Positions 40,782 to 49,829 of a DNA stretch of 64,000 nucleotides are shown one piece after another. Origin of the DNA: DASUHT01 sp038230835 (GTDB taxonomy: Bacteria > Actinomycetota > Thermoleophilia > Gaiellales > JAICJC01); the NCBI GenBank assembly GCA_038230835.1, contig JBBRMM010000011.1:55694-119693 (forward strand), read 5' to 3'. The translations under genes were made by a program, and so were the position numbers. The notes under the pieces are model-generated. The model had not been told where the DNA came from. It searched no databases and worked only from the letters and a program-made list of their open reading frames with translations. Numbering within the stretch: the stretch's first letter is position 1; every line of letters begins with the position of its first letter.

Positions 40782-41474
40782 TCAGGCGACCTGTGACTTG
40801 ACATGCGCGATGTAGCCGCGCACGTCCCCCGCCGGCTCTGTGTAGGCGTCGCCGAGCGACGTCTCCATCGCTGTCATGTACTCCGTCGCCCAGTCGGGAA
40901 GGTGGTAGTCGATCGCGCGCAGGAACTCCAGGGACGCCGCCAGGCGGATATCGGCGATCGAGGGGCTCGCTCCGCCGATGAACGGCCCGTTCTGGAGATA
41001 GAACGCCCGGTAGACGTCGAGCGGCTCGGCCAGCGCGGCCTCGGCGTCCTGCTGCGCGCGAGCCTTCATCTCGTCGTCGGCGTCGGAGGTGCCGACCTCA
41101 CCCGGGTACTGGGGGAAGCCGAGTGCGGGGTAGGTGGCGCGCGTCAGCAGAGGGTAGAGCGTGCCGATCAGGTAGAACATGGCGCTGTCCACCATCGCCC
41201 GTTCGGCCGGCGCGGCCGGATAGAACTTCTCGAGGCTGTGCTTGTTGCACAGGTACTGCATGATCGCGCAGCTCTCCCACAGCGACCCCCGGGGCAGCCC
41301 CTGCTCCTCGATCATCGGCGTCAGATGGGCCGGGTCCTTCTGGAGGAACTCGGGCGTGGTCGTCTTGCCCCACACGTCGATCTCCTCGAAGTCCAGATTG
41401 GCGGCCCGAACGAAGATCCGCACGGTGAGGTTGTTGACGCTCGGCTTGAGCACGTTGAGGGTGATCGCAGCCAC
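40782..41474 (-). CDS. Glutathione S-transferase family protein
   Basis: This 230-residue protein has an N-terminal thioredoxin-like domain (ITLNVLKPSVNNLTVRIFVR, then LTPMIEEQGLPRGSLWESCA with the cis-proline and ES pair) and an all-helical C-terminal domain from about 90. GTG 41474 has an AGGAGG site, one of the clearest in the window. Actinomycetota often lack glutathione, so another thiol or a non-catalytic role is possible. It follows a broken VOC gene and a CoA ligase on the same strand, possibly an aromatic or organic acid breakdown cluster. Confidence 0.88.
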   Translation of the reverse strand: MAAITLNVLKPSVNNLTVRIFVRAANLDFEEIDVWGKTTTPEFLQKDPAHLTPMIEEQGLPRGSLWESCAIMQYLCNKHSLEKFYPAAPAERAMVDSAMFYLIGTLYPLLTRATYPALGFPQYPGEVGTSDADDEMKARAQQDAEAALAEPLDVYRAFYLQNGPFIGGASPSIADIRLAASLEFLRAIDYHLPDWATEYMTAMETSLGDAYTEPAGDVRGYIAHVKSQVA

Positions 41475-41507
41475 GTGATCCTCCTGGTCTGTCGGTCGTG
41501 GGTGGGT

Positions 41508-42088
41508 TCAGTATGGATCTTTCGGGGATCGGTCGTCCGAGAGCGTGGCGCGGGAACGTTCGACCAGCGCCTGAATGGCGTCCGCAAGGTGGCTCTCGGC
41601 GATGTTGTAGTCGCCGCACTGCAGGCGGATCCGATGCGCCTCGAGCAGGACGTCGGAATGGGTGAACCCGAACGGCGGCTCGAAGCGGTAGGACGCGAGC
41701 TCGATCAGCAAGCCGAGCGGATCGGTGAAGTAGATCGAGTCCATGAAGCCGCGGTCCTTGACGCCGCTGTGGGAGATCGTGCGCTCGTCGAGGCGCTCCA
41801 CCGCCTGGTGGAATGTGGCCTGCGAGAGCGAGAAGGCGACGTGGTGCACGCAACCGGGATCGGTGGGGGTCGGCGTGGATCCGGCGTGCGCTCCTCGTTG
41901 GTGAAGACGGTGATCAGGCGGCCGTCCCCGGGATCGAAGTAGAGATGGCTCTCCGACGCGTTGTCGAGGTTCGGCTGCTCGAACACGAAGGGCATGCCGA
42001 GCACGCCCTCCCAGAAGTCGATCGACGTCTGCCGGTCGGCGCCGGTGATCGTGATGTGGTGCACGCCCTGGCTCTGGAGCTTTCTCAT
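41508..42088 (-). pseudogene. VOC-family (glyoxalase/dioxygenase-like) protein with a frameshift
   Basis: From ATG 42088 the first frame reads MRKLQSQGVHHITITGADRQ, then FWEGVLGMPFVFEQPNLDN, FDPGDGRLITVFTNEERTP. Near 41875-41890 good coding moves to another frame: TPTDPGCVHHVAFSLSQATF to SDDRSPKDPY ending at 41508. Both halves are one VOC protein (two beta-alpha-beta-beta-beta modules, with the metal His of each module visible), so a single-base indel separates them. The length of 581 nt is not a multiple of three. It may be a true pseudogene or a sequencing error. The start overlaps the CoA ligase stop. Confidence 0.85.
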
Positions 42089-43407
42089 GGGCTCGCCGTC
42101 TCGACCTCGTGCTCGACCAGTTTCGACTTGTAGTCGCTGCGCCGCAAGCTCGCGAATGGCACCAGATCGACCCGTGTCTGGACGACGAGCACATTGCGCA
42201 ACTTCTCACGGATCGCGTCGGCGAGCGCGGGGTCCGGCGCGGTGTCGGCCGCGAGCTCGACGCTGATGGGCAGCGGCGGGTCCTGCTTGACTCCGGCCGC
42301 CGCCGGTTTGACGAGGATGTGGCCGCTGACCGCGGGCATGAAGGAGCTCACCACCTCGCGCACGGCCGAGGGAAAGACGTTGACGCCGCGGACGATCAGC
42401 ATGTCGTCCGTGCGTCCGATGCAGCGAACCCGCGGCCCGGTGCGGCCGCAGGAGCACGGGCTCATCTGGATGTGCACGTGGTCACGGGTGCGGAAACGCA
42501 GCAGCGGTGCGCCTCGGTGCCGCAGGTGCGTGAGCACGAGCTCGCCGGTGGCCCCGTCGCCCATCTCCACGGCGGCGCCGGTCTGCGGATCGACCAGCTC
42601 GGCGTGGACGAATCCGCGCGCGCCCAGGTGCATTCCGTCCTGGGCCTCGCACTCCCCCCACAGCGAGGCCCCGATGTCGCCGATGCCCATCGCCTCGGTG
42701 ATGCGGGCGCCCCAGCCCTCCTCCAGTCTGGCACGGAACGCGGGCTCGCCACCACCGGGCTCACCCGCCACCAGCACCCGCTCGACGCTCGACCCGGCGA
42801 GGTCGACGTCGCGCTCGGCCGCCCATTCGATCAGATAGGCGGCGTACGACGGCGTGACCACCGCGGCGTCGGGGCGGAGCAGGTCGATCGCCAGCATCAG
42901 CCGGTCGGTGTTCCCGGTGCCGACCGGGATGTGGCACAGGCCGATGCGTTCGAAGGCGGCGAGGGCGGCGCCGGCCACGAACGGCCCGGCGTTGTAGGTG
43001 GACACGATGCGCTGGCCGGCGACGACTCCCGAGGCGGCGTAGCTGCGCGCGGAGCCCGTCACCCAGTTGTCGACATCCGCGGTGGTCAACGGGATGTAGC
43101 TGGGCGTCCCGGTGGTGCCGCTGGTGGAGTAGATGCGGGCGATCTCGGACGGAGCGGCGCAGAGATGCGCGCCGATCGGGTTCTCCGGCGTCGACGTCGC
43201 CTTGAGCTCGTACTTGTCCGTCAGCGGCAGTCGCGAGATGTCGGCGAGGCCGCCCGCCGATCCGGCGGAGGCGAATCCGGCCGCGGCGAGCTTCTCGCGA
43301 TAGAACGGGGAGCGATCGAACAGGTACCCGAGTTGCGTGCGATAGCTCGCATCGTCGATCGCGAGTTGCTCGGGCCACGGACGGGCCTCGACCTCGGGCG
43401 CGAGCAT
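42085..43407 (-). CDS. Phenylacetate-CoA ligase-like AMP-forming enzyme
   Basis: This 440-residue protein follows the PaaK pattern: IARIYSTSGTTGTPSYIPLT is the phosphate loop, GIGDIGASLWGECEAQDGMH lies at the adenine site, and LRFRTRDHVHIQMSPCSCGR with GRTDDMLIVRGVNVFPSAVR is the hinge and C-terminal domain. It activates an aryl or organic acid to a CoA thioester. It shares one base with the stop of the citryl-CoA-lyase-like gene, so the two probably act on the same compound. Confidence 0.9.
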   Translation of the reverse strand: MLAPEVEARPWPEQLAIDDASYRTQLGYLFDRSPFYREKLAAAGFASAGSAGGLADISRLPLTDKYELKATSTPENPIGAHLCAAPSEIARIYSTSGTTGTPSYIPLTTADVDNWVTGSARSYAASGVVAGQRIVSTYNAGPFVAGAALAAFERIGLCHIPVGTGNTDRLMLAIDLLRPDAAVVTPSYAAYLIEWAAERDVDLAGSSVERVLVAGEPGGGEPAFRARLEEGWGARITEAMGIGDIGASLWGECEAQDGMHLGARGFVHAELVDPQTGAAVEMGDGATGELVLTHLRHRGAPLLRFRTRDHVHIQMSPCSCGRTGPRVRCIGRTDDMLIVRGVNVFPSAVREVVSSFMPAVSGHILVKPAAAGVKQDPPLPISVELAADTAPDPALADAIREKLRNVLVVQTRVDLVPFASLRRSDYKSKLVEHEVETASP

Positions 43408-44204
43408 CAGCGCCTCCCGCCTTCGGGCTGGGGCTGGTACTCGATTGCCTGCTCTGCGTGCCCCGCCATCAGGAAGCCGATCGGCTGCTGCTGCTCTTCG
43501 GCCAGGTGTGCGAGCAGACCCGCGGTGCGGGCGAGCAGCGGAACCGCCTTCACGGTGGCGGACGAGAAGCCCAGGTCCAGCATCACGGCCGCGATGGGCA
43601 TGGCGACGTTCATGGTGAGCGGCCTACCCCAGGCGTCGGCCACGGCGTCGCGGAACGAGCGCGCAAGCTGAACGTGCGGTCCGCTCACTCCGCGGGCGTC
43701 GGCAAGCTCGAGAATCCGCTCCGCGCGCGGGTCGAGCGGACGGTGTACCGGGTGCCCGAATCCCGGGGCCTTGCCTCCCGCGGCGCGGATCGCATGCGCC
43801 ATCTCGTCGGCGACCTCATCGGGCGCGCCGCCGCCGAGTACCTTGCCTTGCCCCTCCACCAGCAGCCGGGCGCACAACTCGGACGTGCCGAGGACGACTG
43901 GGCCACAGCCGAGGATTCCGGCCGCGACGGCCCCTTGCAGCGAACCCGGGTCGGCCGCGAGCGTCATCCGGGCGGCGACGTTGGTCGGCATCATGCCGTG
44001 CTCGGCGATGGCGATCAGGAGCAGATCGAGAAAGTAGCGCTGGTCGTCGGTCGGCTCGCTGCCGGTCAGCAGCAGGTGGAAGTACTCGGTGAAGCTCAAC
44101 CTGCCCATCAGGTCGCCGCAGAGGTCATGCCCCCGCACCTCCACCCGGTTCGGGTATGCCTGGCAGATACCGCTGACAGGGATCCCGGGCTTACCGATCT
44201 GCAT
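43407..44204 (-). CDS. Citryl-CoA lyase / citrate-synthase-like protein
   Basis: This 265-residue protein is the small, C-terminal form of the citrate synthase fold: RGHDLCGDLMGRLSFTEYFH, GGKAPGFGHPVHRPLDPRAE (the catalytic His region) and FSSATVKAVPLLARTAGLLA. Such stand-alone small members are usually called citryl-CoA lyases and cleave or form a C-C bond at a CoA ester. ATG 44204 has GGAGGCGG upstream. Pairing with a CoA ligase supports a short acid-activation and cleavage pathway of unknown substrate. Confidence 0.85.
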   Translation of the reverse strand: MQIGKPGIPVSGICQAYPNRVEVRGHDLCGDLMGRLSFTEYFHLLLTGSEPTDDQRYFLDLLLIAIAEHGMMPTNVAARMTLAADPGSLQGAVAAGILGCGPVVLGTSELCARLLVEGQGKVLGGGAPDEVADEMAHAIRAAGGKAPGFGHPVHRPLDPRAERILELADARGVSGPHVQLARSFRDAVADAWGRPLTMNVAMPIAAVMLDLGFSSATVKAVPLLARTAGLLAHLAEEQQQPIGFLMAGHAEQAIEYQPQPEGGRR

Positions 44205-44222
44205 GCAACCGCCTCCGTTCTG

Positions 44223-44246
44223 CTGGTCGGCGCCGGCGCCGACCAG
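44223..44246. promoter_or_regulatory. 24-bp perfect palindrome upstream of the citryl-CoA-lyase-like gene
   Basis: CTGGTCGGCGCC is followed directly by its reverse complement, with no spacer, 19 bp before the start at 44204. A dyad of this length with no loop is more like a dimeric repressor site than a terminator. Confidence 0.5.
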
Positions 44247-44317
44247 GCACCGATGCGACGCTATGCATTGCGGACGCGGCCGTCAAGGGCGAAGCTTGCG
44301 GCTCACTCGGGCGCAGC

Positions 44318-44368
44318 GTGCCGGTGACGTGGGGATCCGACTCGGCCGGCGTCCCACATCACCGGCAC
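44318..44368 (-). terminator. Hairpin after nrdJ
   Basis: GTGCCGGTGACGTGGG (44318-44333) pairs with 44353-44368 at 15 of 16 positions across a 19-nt loop. It starts 6 nt past the nrdJ stop. Confidence 0.65.
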
Positions 44369-44374
44369 ATCTCC

Positions 44375-47113
<2,739 letters not shown>

Positions 47114-47143
47114 GCCGTGTGCTCCTTTCGACCCCTGTACATT

Positions 47144-47647
47144 CTATCGAACACGTGTTCGTTCTGCCACAGATTTCGTCGACCTCCGGGCCGACGCCTT
47201 GCGGCCCTCGAGCTTGGCCAGTTCACGCTTGAACTCGTCCACGTCCTGGAAGTCGCGGTACACCGACGCGAACCGCACGTAGGCCACCCGGTCGAGCTCG
47301 CGCAGGACGCGCAGGGCGTGCTCGCCGATGCTGTCGGCGGGCACCTCGGCGCTGATGCCGTTGCGCAGCCCGGCCTCGATCGTGACCACCGCGCGCTCGA
47401 TCTGCTCCAGTGACACGGGGCGCTTGACGCAGGCCCGGGATAGTCCGGCCAGCAGCTTGGCGCGGTCGAAGGGCTGTCGAGAACCGTCCCGTTTGACGAC
47501 GTGGAGCGGCGCCTCCTCGACCCGCTCGAAGGTCGTGAAGCGCTGCGAGCAGATCAGGCACTCGCGCCGCCGCCGGATCGCGCCGCGACCCGCCACTCGG
47601 CTGTCGACGACCTTGGTCTCACCATGTTCGCAGAAAGGACAGTTCAT
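47144..47647 (-). CDS. nrdR: Transcriptional repressor NrdR
   Basis: This 167-residue protein has a zinc ribbon at 1-45 (MNCPFCEHGETKVVDSRVAG, then RRRRECLICSQRFTTFERVE) and an ATP-cone at about 47-137 (VVKRDGSRQPFDRAKLLAGL). It senses dATP/ATP and represses ribonucleotide reductase genes. ATG 47647 has AAGGA upstream. Two NrdR boxes lie directly before it, so it controls itself and nrdJ. Confidence 0.97.
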   Translation of the reverse strand: MNCPFCEHGETKVVDSRVAGRGAIRRRRECLICSQRFTTFERVEEAPLHVVKRDGSRQPFDRAKLLAGLSRACVKRPVSLEQIERAVVTIEAGLRNGISAEVPADSIGEHALRVLRELDRVAYVRFASVYRDFQDVDEFKRELAKLEGRKASARRSTKSVAERTRVR

Positions 47648-47655
47648 GGGTCCTT

Positions 47656-47703
47656 GTTCTACATCTAGTGGCTCAATCCTGCGCCATACACAAGATGTGG
47701 TGC
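47656..47703 (-). promoter_or_regulatory. Tandem NrdR boxes
   Basis: The boxes at 47656-47671 (minus: CCACTAGATGTAGAAC) and 47688-47703 (plus: ACACAAGATGTGGTGC) each match most of the consensus acaCwATATATwGtgt, including the C, W, A, AT, T and G positions. They are separated by 16 bp, the spacing known for paired NrdR boxes (15-16 bp), so both lie on one face of the helix. The proximal box ends 9 bp before the nrdR start. Confidence 0.8.
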
Positions 47704-47736
47704 TACGGAGTAGAGCCGGGACGTGTAGTGTGGCGC

Positions 47737-47751
47737 GTCCGTCGGACGGAC
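47737..47751. promoter_or_regulatory. 15-bp perfect inverted repeat upstream of the NrdR boxes
   Basis: GTCCGTC-G-GACGGAC is a 7-1-7 palindrome in the 158-bp gap between the deacetylase end and nrdR. It could be a second operator for nrdRJ or a hairpin of the deacetylase transcript. Confidence 0.4.
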
Positions 47752-47805
47752 AAGTGGATCTCTTGCAACCATGCCGAACGCGCTCGGGCGAGGAGCGGCT
47801 ACCGA

Positions 47806-48420
47806 TCAGGCGGCGAGCATCTCGGACACCGTCACGCACCGATAGCCCATCGAGCTCAGCTGCGGCAGGGCGACCGAGAGCGCCTCGGCGGTCGCGCTGC
47901 GATCGCGCACGGTGGAGGTTGCGGGCGGCCAGTGGTCGTGCAGATCGACGATCGCCCCGGGAGCCGCCTCGTTGACGATCACCCGCGCGATCGCCGCCGG
48001 ATCCGTCTCCAGGAAGTCGCGCGGGTCGATCGACCACAGGGCCGTGGTGGGCAGGCCTCGCTCCGCGGCCAGCCGGGCGCAGCGCAGGTGATCCTCGCCG
48101 TACGGCGGGCGAAAGATCTGCGGCCGGCCGCCCAGCAGGCGCTGGCAGCGTGCGATGTCATGTGCCAGCTCGGCGTCCTCGAACTGCAGAGCGTGCGGAT
48201 GCGAGAAGGTGTGGTTGCCCACCTCGTGCTCCTCGGCGATGGTGCGCGCGAGCACCTCCTCGTACCCCTCGATCGAGCATCCCAGGACGAAGAATGTGCC
48301 CCGGGCCTGATGCTCGCCGAGCACATCGAGCACCGCCTCCGTGTGGGGCCCCGGCCCGTCGTCGAAGGTCAGGCAGAGCAACCGTGCGGCCAGGTCGGAG
48401 CGTGCCGAGACGATTGTCAC
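47806..48420 (-). CDS. Polysaccharide deacetylase (NodB domain)
   Basis: This is a 204-residue carbohydrate esterase 4 domain. The motifs are LCLTFDDGPGPHTE (motif 1 with catalytic base and zinc Asp), HEVGNHTFSHPH (motif 2, zinc His pair), FRPPYGED (motif 3) and LWSIDPRDFL. There is no signal peptide, so it may act on a cytoplasmic or lipid-linked N-acetylated sugar, or be exported another way. It starts at GTG 48420, overlapping the epimerase stop. Confidence 0.92.
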   Translation of the reverse strand: MTIVSARSDLAARLLCLTFDDGPGPHTEAVLDVLGEHQARGTFFVLGCSIEGYEEVLARTIAEEHEVGNHTFSHPHALQFEDAELAHDIARCQRLLGGRPQIFRPPYGEDHLRCARLAAERGLPTTALWSIDPRDFLETDPAAIARVIVNEAAPGAIVDLHDHWPPATSTVRDRSATAEALSVALPQLSSMGYRCVTVSEMLAA

Positions 48421-49340
48421 CCGCGCAGGCAGGCCAGCGTCGTCGAGAGCCCGTCGGCCATCGAGGTGCCCGCGCGCCAGCCCAGCTCGGCGGCCGCCAG
48501 CGCGCAGTCCAGGCAGCTGCGGTCGAGCTCGCCCAGCCGCGGGGGGCGGTGGTCAGGCGCGATCGCCGTGCCGGCGGCCGCCTGGCAGGCCGCCAGCAGG
48601 TCCACCACATTGGTCTCGACCTGCGTGCCGATATTGAACACCCGCCCGGTACCGCGGTAGCCCAGAGCCCGCAGGTTGGCCCCCACGACGTCACTCACGT
48701 ACACGTAGTCGCGGGTCTGCAGGCCGTCGCCGAAGATCACCGGCGTCTCGCGGGCGATCAGCTTGCCGAAGAAGATGGCCACGACGCCGGCCTCTCCGTG
48801 GGGATCCTGCCGCGGGCCGTAGACGTTGCCGTAGCGAAGGGTGAGGTGGGCGCTGCCGTAGAGCCGGTTGTAGAGCGCCAGGTAGTGCTCTCCGCACAGT
48901 TTGCTGACGCCGTAGGGGGCCATCGCCGCGCTCGGCGTGGACTCGGGCGAGGGGATGGTGTCCACCTCGCCGTAGATCGCCCCACCGGTGGAGGAGAAGA
49001 TCACCCTCGCGTCCACCCTCCTGGCGGCCTCCACCACCTCGGCGGTGCCACGCACGTTGACGTCCGCGTCGAGGCCCGGATCGTCGACCGACACCCGCAC
49101 GTCTGCCTGGGCGGCGAGGTGGAAGATCACCTGCGGTCGCAGGTCGTCCACCAGTCCGCGCAGCGCGGACGCGTCGCGGATGTCGATCCGGCGGAAGTCG
49201 GCCCCCTGCGGGATCCGGTCGCGCCGGCCGCCGGCCAGGTTGTCGACCACCACCACCTGGTCGCCGCGGTCGATCAGCGCATCGGCCACATGGGAGCCGA
49301 TGAAGCCGGCGCCGCCGGTGACGATCGCGCGGATGGGCAT
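48417..49340 (-). CDS. NAD-dependent nucleotide-sugar epimerase
   Basis: This is a 307-residue extended SDR. IRAIVTGGAGFIGSHVADAL binds NAD, and FHLAAQADVRVSVDDP, SSTGGAIYGEVDTIPSPEST and the catalytic YGVSK follow, matching UDP-glucose 4-epimerase-like enzymes (GalE/WbpP group). A UDP-hexose or UDP-uronate is the likely substrate. It is co-transcribed with the deacetylase, forming a small sugar-modification pair away from the main polysaccharide locus. Confidence 0.9.
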   Translation of the reverse strand: MPIRAIVTGGAGFIGSHVADALIDRGDQVVVVDNLAGGRRDRIPQGADFRRIDIRDASALRGLVDDLRPQVIFHLAAQADVRVSVDDPGLDADVNVRGTAEVVEAARRVDARVIFSSTGGAIYGEVDTIPSPESTPSAAMAPYGVSKLCGEHYLALYNRLYGSAHLTLRYGNVYGPRQDPHGEAGVVAIFFGKLIARETPVIFGDGLQTRDYVYVSDVVGANLRALGYRGTGRVFNIGTQVETNVVDLLAACQAAAGTAIAPDHRPPRLGELDRSCLDCALAAAELGWRAGTSMADGLSTTLACLRG

Positions 49341-49354
49341 GGCCGGGCAGGATA
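49341..49354 (-). promoter_or_regulatory. -10 of the epimerase-deacetylase pair
   Basis: TATCCT on the minus strand ends 8 nt before ATG 49340, with no Shine-Dalgarno in the gap. Confidence 0.45.
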
Positions 49355-49405
49355 CCCGCCGGACAGCCCCGCGGCGTCGGCGATCCGGCGTGCGATGATG
49401 CCGGG

Positions 49406-49822
49406 ATGGAGCAGCGGGTCAGCCTGGTCACGCTCGGCGTCGCCGACCTCGGCCGTGCCCGGGCCTTCTACGAGGCGCTCGGGTGGCGCAGCGGGGCCGC
49501 ACCTGATGACGACGTGGTCTTCTTCCAGACCGGCGGAATGGTGCTCGCGCTGTGGGACCGCACCCGGCTCGCCGCGGACAGCGGTGTGGCCGACCGGCCC
49601 GGGTTCGGCGGCATCGTGCTCGCCCACAACGTGCGCTCCCCCGCTCAGGTGGAGTCCGTGGTCGCGGCTGCAGAGGCCGCCGGCGCGACCGTCACCCGAC
49701 CGCCGGCAGCCACCTTCTGGGGTGGCTTCTCGGGGGCGTTCCGCGATCCCGACGGCCATCCCTGGGAGGTCGCCCACAACCCGCACTGGACGCTGGCCGA
49801 GGACGGCTCGGTTCACCTGTAG
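49406..49822 (+). CDS. VOC-family protein
   Basis: This 138-residue protein has two VOC modules: VSLVTLGVADLGRARAFYEA with LGWRSG, and GGFSGAFRDPDGHPWEVAHN at the C-terminus. The second-module Glu in WEVAHNP is the usual metal ligand position. Members include glyoxalases, resistance proteins and dioxygenases; this short form is close to the bleomycin-resistance-like type with no assigned substrate. It ends 7 nt before the convergent topoisomerase gene. Confidence 0.85.
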   Translation: MEQRVSLVTLGVADLGRARAFYEALGWRSGAAPDDDVVFFQTGGMVLALWDRTRLAADSGVADRPGFGGIVLAHNVRSPAQVESVVAAAEAAGATVTRPPAATFWGGFSGAFRDPDGHPWEVAHNPHWTLAEDGSVHL

Positions 49823-49829
49823 ACGTCGG

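Noticed and set aside
44223..44246. The 24-bp palindrome as the nrdJ terminator
   Set aside because: It is about 130 nt past nrdJ, and a better hairpin sits directly after the stop at 44318-44368.
47114..47143. Cobalamin riboswitch before nrdJ
   Set aside because: The gap is only 30 nt and the region before nrdR is 158 nt with NrdR boxes; no B12-box-like sequence was seen.
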